Positions 35,049 through 44,206 are shown, numbered from the stretch's first letter. The stretch is DNA of 64,000 bases from Pedobacter cryotolerans (GCF_005116475.1 NZ_SWBO01000013.1:1-64000); one strand, 5' to 3'. Numbers and translations: made by a program. Notes: generated by a model not told the origin, from the letters alone.

Positions 35049-36062
35049 TTATACTTTCTCTTCTAATTTATCACCAGTTACTTCGGCTCTAATTTTAGCT
35101 TCAATTTCATCAGACAATTCAGGATTATCTAATAATAAATTTTTAACTGCATCTCTACCTTGGCCAAGCTTAGTTTCGCCATAAGAGAACCATGAGCCAG
35201 CTTTTTTAATGATGTTAAAATCAACACCCAAATCGATAATTTCACCAGTTTTAGAAATACCTTCACCAAACATGATGTCGAACTCTGCAATTCTGAAAGG
35301 TGGCGCAACTTTATTTTTAACAATTTTCACTTTCACTCTGTTACCAGAAACCTCATCAGAATCTTTAATTTGAGAAGTTCTACGAATATCTAAACGTACC
35401 GAAGCATAAAATTTTAAGGCATTACCACCAGTTGTAGTTTCTGGATTGCCGAACATTACCCCAATTTTTTCACGCAATTGGTTAATGAAAATACAGCAAC
35501 AGCCTGTTTTAGAAATAGTACCTGTTAATTTACGTAAGGCCTGGCTCATTAAACGAGCTTGTAAGCCCATACGGCTATCGCCCATTTCACCTTCAATCTC
35601 TGCTTTTGGTACCAAGGCAGCAACCGAGTCAATTACAATTACATCAATCGCACCAGAGCGGATCAAATTATCTGCAATTTCTAAAGCTTGCTCACCGTTA
35701 TCAGGTTGTGAGATTAATAAATTGTCAACATCAACGCCTAATTTTTTGGCATAACCTTTATCAAAAGCATGTTCTGCATCAATAAATGCAGCAATGCCAC
35801 CTTTTTTCTGAGCTTCGGCAATAATGTGCGTTGCCAAAGTTGTTTTACCAGAAGATTCTGGTCCATATATTTCAATCACACGACCTTTTGGTACACCGCC
35901 AATACCTAAAGCAATGTCTAAGCTAATTGATCCTGTAGAAATCGAATCGATTGCTTCAACAGGAGCATCGCCTAATTTCATAACAGAACCTTTTCCGTAT
36001 GATTTTTCTAATTTATCTAATGTTAATTGTAGCGCTTTTAATTTTTCTGCGTTTGGGTTCAT
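35049..36062 (-). CDS. recA: Recombinase RecA
   Basis: The 337-residue protein has the RecA core: Walker [10 protein letters not shown] near residues 66-74, Walker [11 protein letters not shown] near 140-150, loop L1 [28 protein letters not shown] region, and [22 protein letters not shown] for loop L2. It forms ATP-driven filaments on single-stranded DNA for repair and strand exchange. Length is normal, slightly short at the acidic C-terminus. It is transcribed alone. I see no clear SOS box in the 110 bases before it, which is common in this phylum. Confidence 0.98.
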   Translation of the reverse strand: MNPNAEKLKALQLTLDKLEKSYGKGSVMKLGDAPVEAIDSISTGSISLDIALGIGGVPKGRVIEIYGPESSGKTTLATHIIAEAQKKGGIAAFIDAEHAFDKGYAKKLGVDVDNLLISQPDNGEQALEIADNLIRSGAIDVIVIDSVAALVPKAEIEGEMGDSRMGLQARLMSQALRKLTGTISKTGCCCIFINQLREKIGVMFGNPETTTGGNALKFYASVRLDIRRTSQIKDSDEVSGNRVKVKIVKNKVAPPFRIAEFDIMFGEGISKTGEIIDLGVDFNIIKKAGSWFSYGETKLGQGRDAVKNLLLDNPELSDEIEAKIRAEVTGDKLEEKV

Positions 36063-36171
36063 TTTGTAATTCTCTAAGTAAATAAATAGATGTATCGGCT
36101 AATAATCAAAATCGTAATGCTAATAACTTTAGCAAACATATTAATTTTAATTTGATTATTGCAAATAATAT

Positions 36172-36852
36172 TTAAACTATTTTAATAAATTTATCAACAT
36201 CACTAATATTTTTAGTTTTATTGAGCTTTTCGTAATATTTACAAAAGCTGGTTAGCTCACAAATACTGCATTTTGGGCTTCTGGCTACACACACATAACG
36301 CCCATGTAAAATTAACCAATGATGCGCCATTGCAATGGTATGTTCTGGTAAATTTTTCACCAAATCTCGCTCTACTGCTAAAGGAGTTTTACCAATGGTT
36401 AAACCTAGCCTATTGGCAACTCTAAATACATGCGTATCCACTGCCATAGCTGGTGCATCATAAACTACAGATGCAATTACATTTGCCGTTTTACGACCAA
36501 CACCTGGCATTTTTTGCAACAAATCTACATCAGAAGGCACTTCATTGTTAAATTCATTTACCAACATATTGGCCATGCCAACCAAATGTTTGGCTTTATT
36601 ATTTGGGTAACTTACGCTTCTAATATAATCGAAAACAATATCTGGTGTGGTGTCTGCTAAAGCGTTTGCATTTGGAAAACGCTGAAAAAGCGCTGGTGTA
36701 ACTTGGTTAATTCTCTTATCAGTGCATTGAGCCGACAAAATTACGGCAACCAACAATTGATACGGATTATTGTAATGTAATTCGGTTTCTGCATTGGGCT
36801 GCTTTGTGGCAAAGTGTTTTACAAAATGTTGATAGCGTTCTTTTTTCAGCAT
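36172..36852 (-). CDS. nth: Endonuclease III
   Basis: I use the ATG giving MLKKERYQHFVKHF; a start 36 codons upstream would add a basic, low-complexity tail encoded in repeat-like DNA and absent from the family. The 226-residue product has the helix-hairpin-helix MPGVGRKTANVI, catalytic Lys in LSAQCTDKRIN, catalytic Asp in AVDTHVFRVANRLG and the C-x6-C-x2-C-x5-C cluster site near the C-terminus for 4Fe-4S. It removes oxidised pyrimidines and cuts at abasic sites. The preferred start lies 3 bases after a TATATTTG box, so the mRNA may be leaderless. Confidence 0.95.
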   Translation of the reverse strand: MLKKERYQHFVKHFATKQPNAETELHYNNPYQLLVAVILSAQCTDKRINQVTPALFQRFPNANALADTTPDIVFDYIRSVSYPNNKAKHLVGMANMLVNEFNNEVPSDVDLLQKMPGVGRKTANVIASVVYDAPAMAVDTHVFRVANRLGLTIGKTPLAVERDLVKNLPEHTIAMAHHWLILHGRYVCVARSPKCSICELTSFCKYYEKLNKTKNISDVDKFIKIV

Positions 36853-36855
36853 GTA

Positions 36856-36863
36856 CAAATATA
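36856..36863 (-). promoter_or_regulatory. TAnnTTTG promoter box abutting the nth start
   Basis: On the minus strand TATATTTG ends 3 bases before the ATG of nth, which places the expected transcript start within the start codon. Confidence 0.45.
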
Positions 36864-36924
36864 ATAGGATGTAAAATAGCATATATTTTTTTGAAGCGCA
36901 ATGGCTGTGCCTTTTTTTAATGTT

Positions 36925-36966
36925 GGTCCCGCTTTTCGCTTTACTTCGTGTCCGCTTCAATCGGGG
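36925..36966 (-). repeat. Dispersed CCCGATTG...AGCGGGAC element (copy 2)
   Basis: On the minus strand it reads CCCCGATTGAAGCGGACACG, then AAGTAAAGCGAAAAGCGGGAC, with the same ends as 236-298 in inverted orientation. The region to 37149 continues with GC-richer sequence (GCCCCGAATTCGCCTTGGCG) that looks like further worn repeat; I see no gene there. Confidence 0.5.
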
Positions 36967-37149
36967 CTAAATTGCTTCTGCCTTTGCTAACAACCGCAAC
37001 TATGCGCATAAACCTGCGTAAAATAAACCTGAACGACGTGGAAAGCCCCGAATTCGCCTTGGCGAAAAGGGCTTGAAACAAAGTGCAGGACTGACGATAA
37101 TCTTTGCCACTGCAACTGATTTTCATAAAATTATGATCTAAATATTACT

Positions 37150-38103
37150 TTATCTAATTTCTTTAACCAGGTTATCACACTCGGCAAAGGCATTATATAT
37201 AAATTTATTTCTATGCTTTTCGCCTTGTCCGCTAAAAGAAACCGATTTTTTAATTAAACTTTGCATCCAATTTTTGGTTTGCTCGCAATAGTTTCGGTCT
37301 TCAGTTTTTAAGTAATTAAACGTGTTAAATCTGTTGTAGCAAGCTAAGCTGCCATTATAATCTACCAAGTAAGAAATACTTCCTAATACATCGCAATTGT
37401 ACCAGTTAAAAGTATGCTCAGGATCTATAGTTTTTTTACTGCTAATGGCATACATATTTATGTCGGTTAAACAATAGCGCACCTGTTCAATAATAAGTAA
37501 GGCTAAATCTTTGTCGATATAGCCGGCTTCAAAAGCATATCTAATCTGTTCAATTGTGCCATGAACAGTGTCTTTAGCCCAAATTTCTGTGCATGGTATT
37601 TCTAAATATATTTCGTTAAGCTGTTTAGAAATCGTAATTATTTCTTCGTCAAATGAGCTGGGGTCAAATTTGGTTGTGGTATTCATTGCACTATCAGACC
37701 AAAAGAATAATTTAAAACAAGTTAGTTCTGGGTATTTGAAAAAATGAAATAACGGAATGTCATCTGTAGTAATGGTGATGTGTTTTTTGCTGCTTTTTTG
37801 AATTTGCTTTAAATTTTTATGTAAATCTTTTAAATACAGCAACATATTAGGTATTTCTTGATCTACACTTAAATAATCGAAGCTTACTGTTGGCAATTGA
37901 TCTGGCTTGTAAATAAAAGGAACGCCAAAATGATCAGACAGTTTAATGATCTGCTGTAGGTTTAATTGGCTATTTCCGCGGATTTTTTTGTAGGCTTCGT
38001 TAATAGTTATCGATAAAACCTCAGCAATACTTTGCGCCAAATTTTGATATGGTGGTATGGCTAGTTTAACTTGCTCAAAGTATTTTACCTGTAAATTATC
38101 CAT
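37150..38103 (-). CDS. Uncharacterised protein with N-terminal helix-turn-helix-like segment
   Basis: The 317-residue protein opens with a Cro/BetR-like region at about 18-62 (SIAEVLSITINEAYKKIRGN, then LQQIIKLSDHFGVPF) that looks like a helix-turn-helix in which the recognition helix follows EAYKKIRG. The remaining 250 residues are rich in aromatic residues and Cys and resemble no enzyme I know; they could sense a ligand. No signal peptide. It is divergent from a secreted protein gene at 38311 and could regulate it. Bacteroidota have families of such BetR-like proteins of unknown role. Confidence 0.65.
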   Translation of the reverse strand: MDNLQVKYFEQVKLAIPPYQNLAQSIAEVLSITINEAYKKIRGNSQLNLQQIIKLSDHFGVPFIYKPDQLPTVSFDYLSVDQEIPNMLLYLKDLHKNLKQIQKSSKKHITITTDDIPLFHFFKYPELTCFKLFFWSDSAMNTTTKFDPSSFDEEIITISKQLNEIYLEIPCTEIWAKDTVHGTIEQIRYAFEAGYIDKDLALLIIEQVRYCLTDINMYAISSKKTIDPEHTFNWYNCDVLGSISYLVDYNGSLACYNRFNTFNYLKTEDRNYCEQTKNWMQSLIKKSVSFSGQGEKHRNKFIYNAFAECDNLVKEIR

Positions 38104-38279
38104 CTAATAATATTTTATAAAGTGAATTTATAAAATTTTAACCGCATAAAAGAATTTTTATATCCTATGAATAATTTTAAATGATGTTTTATTATAGATT
38201 TAAGTTAAAAATTATCTTTTAAAGAGTTAAAGTAAGATAGGTAAGTATTTTAAAGATTATACGTTATTTTTAACCTCAT

Positions 38280-38287
38280 TATTTTTG
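38280..38287 (+). promoter_or_regulatory. TAnnTTTG promoter box
   Basis: TATTTTTG lies 24 bases before the start of the secreted-protein gene at 38311 and fits the Bacteroidota -7 consensus. Confidence 0.4.
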
Positions 38288-38310
38288 GTTGTCAATTAAA
38301 ATCAGCTAAA

Positions 38311-38892
38311 ATGAAAACAAATAAAATTATACTTACAATACTTTTGCTACTATCTCTTGATAATATTTTATTCGCACAAAAAGGAGAAGTTTCGGAACTT
38401 AACAATTTTTATTTTGGTTTCGAAATAGGAAAATCTAAAACTTACGATAATTATGCGCAAGGCGGAGTTTGGCTTCAAATGGATCATCATTATTTTAAAA
38501 TCTCTATGAGTAGCGCTAGCGATAATAGAAGTGAGGAACAGCGGTTGCTTAAAGGTGATGAAAACGAAAGTTATATTAAAACCCCTGGTTTGGCAGATTT
38601 GGGTTTGATGTATGGGAAAACTTACTTGATTTTAAAGCATCATCAACTACAATTTGGATCAGGTGTATCTGTAATTACGCAAACCATTCCAGATGTGGAG
38701 TTTAACAACAATAAACAGCCATATCACTTAGAAAGATTTAAAGAAAAAGTTACAGTTGGTTTGCCTGTAGAATTAAAATATGTATATGTGTTTAAAAAAG
38801 GTTTTGGTGTTGGTGCATCTTGGCGTGCAAATGCAAACTCTTTTGATAGTTATGGGAACTTTACTGTTGGTTTATCAATGGGGTTATTTTAA
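38311..38892 (+). CDS. Hypothetical exported protein, small beta-barrel-like
   Basis: The 193-residue product has a signal peptide (residues 1-22, ending ILFAQ). The mature part has alternating strands, with FYFGFEIGKS near the start and FTVGLSMGLF at the very end, a pattern of small outer membrane barrels ending in Phe. The family is not recognised. It is divergent from the helix-turn-helix-like gene and has its own promoter box. Confidence 0.65.
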   Translation: MKTNKIILTILLLLSLDNILFAQKGEVSELNNFYFGFEIGKSKTYDNYAQGGVWLQMDHHYFKISMSSASDNRSEEQRLLKGDENESYIKTPGLADLGLMYGKTYLILKHHQLQFGSGVSVITQTIPDVEFNNNKQPYHLERFKEKVTVGLPVELKYVYVFKKGFGVGASWRANANSFDSYGNFTVGLSMGLF

Positions 38893-39053
38893 GTATCAAT
38901 TATTTTTAGAAGAAAGTGAGTGTTTCAAAACAATTTTAACGATAAAGTTTAATATTATGGAGGCTTAATAAATTAAATATTAACTGATAAATATGCATAT
39001 TGTTTAATATTTAACCTCAGTTATTTCAAATAGATTGACTTAATAAATTTAAT

Positions 39054-39389
39054 ATGGAGCCTGCCACGCCTTGGGTATTATTTGGATATTTTGATATTTT
39101 TCTTCTATTCCTTTTAATTACAATTAATATTATAATTTGGAAATTTAATATATTGAAAAGGGTGACTTGGAAAATTTCGATTCCGATGGTTTTATTAATT
39201 TTTTTCTTTTTTCCTGTGATGTCAACCCAAGTGGAAGTAAATAATGTATATAACCATTTCAAAGTTGTAGATGGATTTAACCTTTTGTACATTTGGTTTC
39301 GCTGGCCTACATGGTGGATTTTAGGAATAATTGAAATGATTGTTTTTGTAAAAATAGTAAGAACAAAAAACAAGCTAACTATTGACTAG
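39054..39389 (+). CDS. Hypothetical membrane protein
   Basis: The 111-residue product has three hydrophobic segments (about residues 8-28, 40-56 and 83-100), with a short non-membrane loop of about 25 residues between the second and third. ATG start; no family recognised. A long antisense frame covers the same bases but has no such clean topology, so I prefer this strand. It converges on the peptide-binding-protein gene. Confidence 0.55.
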   Translation: MEPATPWVLFGYFDIFLLFLLITINIIIWKFNILKRVTWKISIPMVLLIFFFFPVMSTQVEVNNVYNHFKVVDGFNLLYIWFRWPTWWILGIIEMIVFVKIVRTKNKLTID

Positions 39390-39405
39390 TGTCGAAATTT
39401 GAATT

Positions 39406-41043
39406 TTAACCTCCATCCTTTTTCACTCTCTTCAAAACCATTAAACTTAGTGGGTTCATCATGTAACCACTTATATTATTTTGTAGCATTACTACAGCTT
39501 GATCGTACAAAATGGGTACAACAGAAGAATGTTCCATTACCATGTTATCCATTTGGTAGTACAATTCGTAGCGTTTTTTAGCATCACTTTCGTAATAACT
39601 CTGCTCAAAAAGTCTGTCGAATTTATCGTTAAAATAGCCTGTGTAATTTGGGCCAAAGGGCACACGATTTTTTGAGTAAAATACAGAAAGATAGTTTTCT
39701 CCATCAGGATAATCTGCAATCCATGAGCCTCTAAAAAAGTTCACTTCGTTTTTTGACATCATATCTCTTAAACTTGCACTCGGACTTACATCTACTTTGG
39801 CTTTTATGCCAATGTTTGCCAATTCGCCTTGTATAAATTCTATCAAATCACGGTAAGTGGTGCTAGTGCTTAAAGTTACCTCGGGCATACCTTTTCCACC
39901 TGGAAAGCCTGCTTCTTCTAGTAATTTAGCAGATAACTTTGGGTTGTAATTATAGCCTTTAACTCTTGTGCTATCAAAACCCGGCATCCCTTTGGGTAAA
40001 AAGCCGCTTGTTGCTGGTGTGCCAATGCTGTTTCTTAAATATTTAATTAGCTTGGGGCGGTCTATGGCGTAGTTAATAGCTTGTCTAACTTTCTTTAACC
40101 TAAGAGGAGACTTTTTAACTAAAGTTTTAGAAGTGTCGACCAGAATGCCCACGTATTCTGTGCACAAATAAGCTCCTTTTTGCAATTGAAATTTGCCTTT
40201 GTATTTGCTGGTCATTTTGCCGCTTTTTGTTAAAATATCATCGCGATAACTGCCATCAACACTGTTAAAAAAATCTAAATCTTTTTTAATAAAATTCATA
40301 AAAGCACTTTGCTTATCGCTAATAAAAGTAACTTTAACTGCATCTAGATAAGGCAGACGTACATCGCCATCTTTTTCCCAATAATTCTCGTTTTTTAGCA
40401 AAACTAAAATTTCATCTTCTTTCCAAAACTTAAATTTAAATGGCCCGGTTCCCACAGGGTGATTTCTAAAATCTTTACCATAATGTTCTACCACTTCTTT
40501 TGGTACTACAGAGCAATATTGTGCAGTTAATAATTGCATAAATGCCGGAAATGGCTTTACCAAAGTGATTTGAAAGGTTGTGTCGTTTAAAGCTTTAAAA
40601 CTACTGGCATCTTTTACCTTATCGCTAAAAATCCAGCCGCCAGAAGAAGCCACTTTTGGATCAATTAATCTAAAAAAACTATAGGCAAAATCATCAGCAA
40701 CTACCTTTCTGCCTTTGCCATTTTTAAATAAAGGATCATCCTGAAAAAAAACATCGTTACGCAGCTTAAAAGTGTAGATTAAATTATCATTAGAGATTGT
40801 CCAGTTTTTAGCGATACAAGGAACGGTATTTAAAGCCGAGTCTACTTGCACTAATCCATTAAAAATTTGGTTAATCATCCAAATTGCATTTTGGTTTCTG
40901 GCAAAAGCCGGGTCTAAAGAAGTTACATTTTGGTCTAAATTGATGTTAAATACTTTTTTGTCATCATTATTATCTTTTTTTTGGCAAGAGAGCAATGTAA
41001 TTAAGCAGCAAACACAAAAAATATCTTTTATAATTGTACGCAT
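39406..41043 (-). CDS. Oligopeptide-type ABC transporter substrate-binding lipoprotein (family 5)
   Basis: The product is 545 residues from the ATG at 41043; I reject the TTG nine codons upstream because MRTIIKDIFCVCCLITLLSC is a complete lipoprotein signal (Cys20). The SBP family 5 fold is shown by SLDPAFARNQNAIWMINQIFNGL, the KNWTISNDNLIYTFKLRNDVFFQDD segment, VGTGPFKFKFWKE and the C-terminal YYQMDNMVMEHSSVVPILYDQ. It should capture oligopeptides for an Opp/Dpp-type importer, but no permease or ATPase genes are beside it. Specificity unknown. Confidence 0.9.
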   Translation of the reverse strand: MRTIIKDIFCVCCLITLLSCQKKDNNDDKKVFNINLDQNVTSLDPAFARNQNAIWMINQIFNGLVQVDSALNTVPCIAKNWTISNDNLIYTFKLRNDVFFQDDPLFKNGKGRKVVADDFAYSFFRLIDPKVASSGGWIFSDKVKDASSFKALNDTTFQITLVKPFPAFMQLLTAQYCSVVPKEVVEHYGKDFRNHPVGTGPFKFKFWKEDEILVLLKNENYWEKDGDVRLPYLDAVKVTFISDKQSAFMNFIKKDLDFFNSVDGSYRDDILTKSGKMTSKYKGKFQLQKGAYLCTEYVGILVDTSKTLVKKSPLRLKKVRQAINYAIDRPKLIKYLRNSIGTPATSGFLPKGMPGFDSTRVKGYNYNPKLSAKLLEEAGFPGGKGMPEVTLSTSTTYRDLIEFIQGELANIGIKAKVDVSPSASLRDMMSKNEVNFFRGSWIADYPDGENYLSVFYSKNRVPFGPNYTGYFNDKFDRLFEQSYYESDAKKRYELYYQMDNMVMEHSSVVPILYDQAVVMLQNNISGYMMNPLSLMVLKRVKKDGG

Positions 41044-41057
41044 CAGTTTAGGAATAG

Positions 41058-41065
41058 TATTTTTG
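41058..41065 (+). promoter_or_regulatory. TAnnTTTG promoter box
   Basis: TATTTTTG lies 22 bases before the ATG at 41088, in the 44-base divergent gap with the peptide-binding lipoprotein gene. Confidence 0.5.
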
Positions 41066-41087
41066 CACAAATTAATAAATAATTAGG

Positions 41088-41543
41088 ATGTCTTTTTTAA
41101 ATGACCTGATAAATTCAGAAAATGATGAAGTTTTACGCGAAGAATTGCAAGAGCGATTAGATATTGTTTCGCATAAAATTAAATTTATGGATAAGGTTCC
41201 GGTAGTTTGTTTAGATACCAACAACATGCAAAATTTGTTGTTGACTGAAGAAATTAATGCTGCAGGAGGTGTTTTTACAGCTGATGTTTTGGGTGCAGTT
41301 TATATTATTTATTACCAAGAAGGAAAATCTTTAAATGATTTAATGCGTGAAGTGCCATCTTTAATTGATGCAGAATGGCCTGCAGTTAAAAATGGTAGGA
41401 TAGTTTTGTTAAATGATAATGCTGATAAACAACGCAATCCATCAAATGCGGTTTCATTGATTGAAGATTTTGCTGAAATGCTGCATCCTGGCTATTTTAT
41501 TTTCGGTTACGAAGGCGATAAGTGGATTAGGTTTGGAGTGTAG
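41088..41543 (+). CDS. Cytoplasmic protein resembling the C-terminal lobe of a BtuF-type binding protein
   Basis: The 151-residue protein has no signal peptide. Residues about 38-150 (VPVVCLDTNNM..., EINAAGGVF, LMREVPSLIDAEWPAVKNGRIVLLN, SLIEDFAEMLHPGYF) follow the pattern of the C-terminal half of class III periplasmic binding proteins for vitamin B12 or iron chelates. The N-terminal lobe and export signal are missing, so it cannot be a normal ABC binding protein. Similar short cytoplasmic forms occur in related bacteria but their role is unknown to me. An 8-bp tandem array begins 4 bases after the stop. Confidence 0.65.
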   Translation: MSFLNDLINSENDEVLREELQERLDIVSHKIKFMDKVPVVCLDTNNMQNLLLTEEINAAGGVFTADVLGAVYIIYYQEGKSLNDLMREVPSLIDAEWPAVKNGRIVLLNDNADKQRNPSNAVSLIEDFAEMLHPGYFIFGYEGDKWIRFGV

Positions 41544-41546
41544 GTT

Positions 41547-41657
41547 AGTTGGAAAGTTGGAAAGTTGGAAAGTTGGAAAGTTGGAAAGTTGGAAAGTTGA
41601 AAGTTGGAAGGTTGGAAGGTTGGAAGGTTGGAAGGTTGGAAGGTTGGAAGGTTGGAA
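41547..41657. repeat. 8-bp tandem repeat array, 14 units
   Basis: Six AGTTGGAA units, one shortened AGTTGAA, one more AGTTGGAA, then six GGTTGGAA units, head to tail. The shift from A to G at the first position splits the array into two blocks, as expected from slippage expansion after one mutation. It begins 4 bases after a stop codon and codes for nothing. Confidence 0.95.
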
Positions 41658-41748
41658 GGGTCTAGAATTTTAGAAATGCAATTTAGTGTAATCTGTTAAA
41701 TTTTAACCTGCCTATCAAAAGATAAATTTTTATCAAACTTGAAGGGGA

Positions 41749-41790
41749 ATCTCGCATCTCGTATCTCACTTCTCACATCTCATATCTCAC
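41749..41790. repeat. 7-bp degenerate tandem array (ATCTCAC family), 6 units
   Basis: Six 7-base units ATCTCGC, ATCTCGT, ATCTCAC, TTCTCAC, ATCTCAT, ATCTCAC end two bases before the stop codon of the FMN reductase gene. Related arrays occur at 48289-48316 and 63314-63348. Confidence 0.85.
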
Positions 41791-41792
41791 AT

Positions 41793-42314
41793 TTAGTACG
41801 CCACAAACTTCTCTATCTGCTGCCCAACAAATTTGAAGGTATCTTCTTTAATTAATTGGTCGTTTTCATCTAACTCTGTTTTAATGTTTGAAATATGGAT
41901 ACGCAAAGGCATCACATTTAAATGCAGGTAAGCACAAACTCCATTAAAATGTTCAATGCCACGTATGTTGCCGTATTTGCCAGATGAAATACCCACTAAA
42001 CAAGCCTTTTTATCATAAAAACTTTCTGGAAAAGAACAAGCATCAATAAATGTTTTTAAAACACCCGGAAAGCTGCCGTTATATTCTGGTATTACAAATA
42101 AAAATTTTGTTGTTTTAGTTACGATATCCTGAAATTTTTGAAACTCCTCACTTCGTTTTCCATACAAATCAGATTCAATTAAGTTGGCCGGTAAATCTTG
42201 TAAATTGATAAGTTGAGTTGCTAAACCCTTATCGTTAAGTTTTTGTTGATAATATTTCGCGACTTTTAACGTATTACTTTGCAACCTATTGGTGCCTGAG
42301 ATAATGGTAACCAT
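41793..42314 (-). CDS. NAD(P)H-dependent FMN reductase family protein
   Basis: The 173-residue flavodoxin-like protein has the N-terminal flavin-phosphate loop ISGTNRLQSNT (residues 5-15) and the PEYNGSFPGVLKTFIDACS motif (about 77-95) that defines the NADPH-dependent FMN reductase family. These enzymes use NAD(P)H to reduce FMN, quinones or chromate. Length is usual. It is transcribed alone, with a 7-bp repeat array at its 3' end. Confidence 0.9.
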   Translation of the reverse strand: MVTIISGTNRLQSNTLKVAKYYQQKLNDKGLATQLINLQDLPANLIESDLYGKRSEEFQKFQDIVTKTTKFLFVIPEYNGSFPGVLKTFIDACSFPESFYDKKACLVGISSGKYGNIRGIEHFNGVCAYLHLNVMPLRIHISNIKTELDENDQLIKEDTFKFVGQQIEKFVAY

Positions 42315-42493
42315 GCTTAAAAAATGTTAATAAGATGTTTAAAACACGTGGCGCTTTGCTAGTAGAATTAGGTTTAAGTTTGTATCTTAGCTAATTGTTA
42401 AAAAGTGCTTGTTTTGTACAAAAATAGCATTTTATTTGCCAAAATAATGTAAAATAAAGTCGAGCTTAGCTCAGATGATTTTTAATAAGATAC

Positions 42494-43297
42494 ATGAGTA
42501 AAATTATTGCTTTAGCAAACCAAAAAGGAGGTGTAGGTAAAACTACTTCGTCTATAAATTTAGCTGCCAGCTTAGCGGTGTTAGAATACAAAACACTTTT
42601 GGTTGATGCAGATCCGCAGGCCAACTCTACCTCTGGTATAGGATTTGATCCACGGAATATTAAAAACAGCATTTACGAATGCATCATTAATGATGTTGAT
42701 CCGCTAGATGCGATTGTGAAAACCGAGACACCAAACTTAGATTTATTACCCGCCCACATTGATTTAGTTGGTGCCGAGATTGAGATGATCAATTTAACTA
42801 GCCGCGAATATAAAATGAAAGCGGTTTTGGAGAAGGTAAAAGATCAGTACGATTTTATCATTATCGATTGCTCACCATCTTTAGGCTTAATTACAATTAA
42901 CTCATTAACAGCTGCCGATTCTGTAATTATACCAGTGCAATGTGAGTATTTTGCACTAGAGGGGCTGGGCAAGTTGCTTAACACAATTAAAATTGTTCAA
43001 AATCGTTTAAATCCAGAGTTAGAGATTGAAGGCATTTTATTAACCATGTACGATGTGAGGTTACGTTTATCAAACCAAGTTGTAGAAGAAGTTAAAACGC
43101 ATTTTCAAGATTTGGTTTTTGATACGATTATACAGCGTAATACCCGTTTAAGTGAAGCGCCAAGTTATGGTGTATCGGTAATTATGCATGATGCAAATTG
43201 CAAAGGAGCTATCAATTATTTAAACTTAGCTAGAGAAATTGTTCGCAAAAACGGTTTGGTAACCGAAGAGCAAGATGTAACTACGGCAACCCTATAA
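42494..43297 (+). CDS. parA: Chromosome partitioning ATPase ParA
   Basis: The 267-residue protein has the deviant Walker A KGGVGKTTSSINLAASLA (residues 10-27), Walker B-like IIIDCSPSLGLITINSL and the DADPQANST motif, all typical of chromosomal ParA/Soj. It drives movement of ParB-parS complexes and thus origin segregation. parB starts 9 bases later. This pair with dapB and lepB after it is a conserved gene order in Bacteroidota. No parS site with the full consensus was found in the window. Confidence 0.96.
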   Translation: MSKIIALANQKGGVGKTTSSINLAASLAVLEYKTLLVDADPQANSTSGIGFDPRNIKNSIYECIINDVDPLDAIVKTETPNLDLLPAHIDLVGAEIEMINLTSREYKMKAVLEKVKDQYDFIIIDCSPSLGLITINSLTAADSVIIPVQCEYFALEGLGKLLNTIKIVQNRLNPELEIEGILLTMYDVRLRLSNQVVEEVKTHFQDLVFDTIIQRNTRLSEAPSYGVSVIMHDANCKGAINYLNLAREIVRKNGLVTEEQDVTTATL

Positions 43298-43306
43298 ATT
43301 ATTTAG

Positions 43307-44206
43307 ATGACATCTTTTCAGCGAAAAACAGGTTTAGGAAAAGGATTAAGTGCACTTTTAGATGATAATGATTCTGTTCATCCTCAAAAAAACCAACCCG
43401 ATACTTTAGCGCAAACTGCACAAATTGGTAGCATAAGCGAGGTAAATATTAGTGATATTGAAACCAATCCTTATCAACCTCGTCATGAGTTTGATCAAGT
43501 TGCACTCAATGAACTATCTGAGTCGATTAAAGTGCAAGGATTAATACAGCCAATTACAGTTAGAAAACACGGTAATAAATATCAATTAATTTCTGGTGAA
43601 CGTAGGTTAAGAGCTTCAAAATTAGCTGGTTTAACACAAATACCAGCCTATGTCCGTACAGCGGATGATCAGCAAATGCTAGAAATGGCATTAATTGAGA
43701 ATATCCAACGTGAGAATTTAAATGCCATTGAGGTTGCTTTAAGTTTTCAGATGATGATTGATGAGTGTAACCTAAAGCCAGAGCAATTAGGCGAGCGAGT
43801 TGGCAAAAATCGTACTACGGTTAGCAATTACCTTCGATTGCTTAAATTACCACCAGCAATTCAGGCTTCTATTCGCGATGGTAAAATTTCTATGGGTCAT
43901 GCTCGTGCTTTAATTAGTGTAGAAGAGCAGGAGAAACAGTTGTTCATTCATCAAGAAATTTTAGATAAAGGTTTATCTGTTCGTAAGGTTGAGGAATTGG
44001 TAAGAAGCATCCACCATGTGCAAGTAAAGCCAAAATCGGCCCCTGCCGGAATATCTTTTGAATACCAAAAATTACAAAAAGATTTGGCTTCTAAATTTGC
44101 AACCAAAGTAAAGTTAAAGGTGAATGACAATGGCAAAGGAGCAATAGAAATTCCTTTTGTATCTAATGAAGATTTGAACCGAATTCTTGAACTTTTAGAT
44201 TGGTAA
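43307..44206 (+). CDS. parB: Chromosome partitioning protein ParB
   Basis: The 299-residue protein has the N-terminal ParA-contact peptide (TGLGKGLSALLDD), the CTP-binding ParB/Srx domain (about 45-140, with NPYQPRHEFD and GERRLRASKLAG), IENIQRENLNAIEVA, the helix-turn-helix (GERVGKNRTTVSNYLRLL) and a C-terminal dimer domain. It loads as a clamp at parS sites and works with ParA. The stop overlaps the ATG of the next gene (TAATG), so translation is probably coupled. Confidence 0.96.
   Translation: MTSFQRKTGLGKGLSALLDDNDSVHPQKNQPDTLAQTAQIGSISEVNISDIETNPYQPRHEFDQVALNELSESIKVQGLIQPITVRKHGNKYQLISGERRLRASKLAGLTQIPAYVRTADDQQMLEMALIENIQRENLNAIEVALSFQMMIDECNLKPEQLGERVGKNRTTVSNYLRLLKLPPAIQASIRDGKISMGHARALISVEEQEKQLFIHQEILDKGLSVRKVEELVRSIHHVQVKPKSAPAGISFEYQKLQKDLASKFATKVKLKVNDNGKGAIEIPFVSNEDLNRILELLDW

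Noticed and set aside
36853..36960. 36-residue N-terminal extension of endonuclease III
   Set aside because: The extension is low complexity, runs into a dispersed repeat and is not a family feature; the ATG at 36852 sits next to a promoter box.
36925..37140. Antisense small frame near 37000
   Set aside because: It is built from repeat sequence and has no start context or recognisable composition.
39026..39373. 115-residue antisense frame
   Set aside because: It mirrors the gene at 39054-39389, which has an ATG start and three clean membrane helices; this one has weaker topology.
41547..41657. CRISPR array
   Set aside because: Units are 8 bp head to tail with no spacers, and no cas genes are in the window.
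42339..42356. parS-like site near parA
   Set aside because: Only the CACGTG core is present; the TGTTT and AAACA flanks of the consensus are missing.
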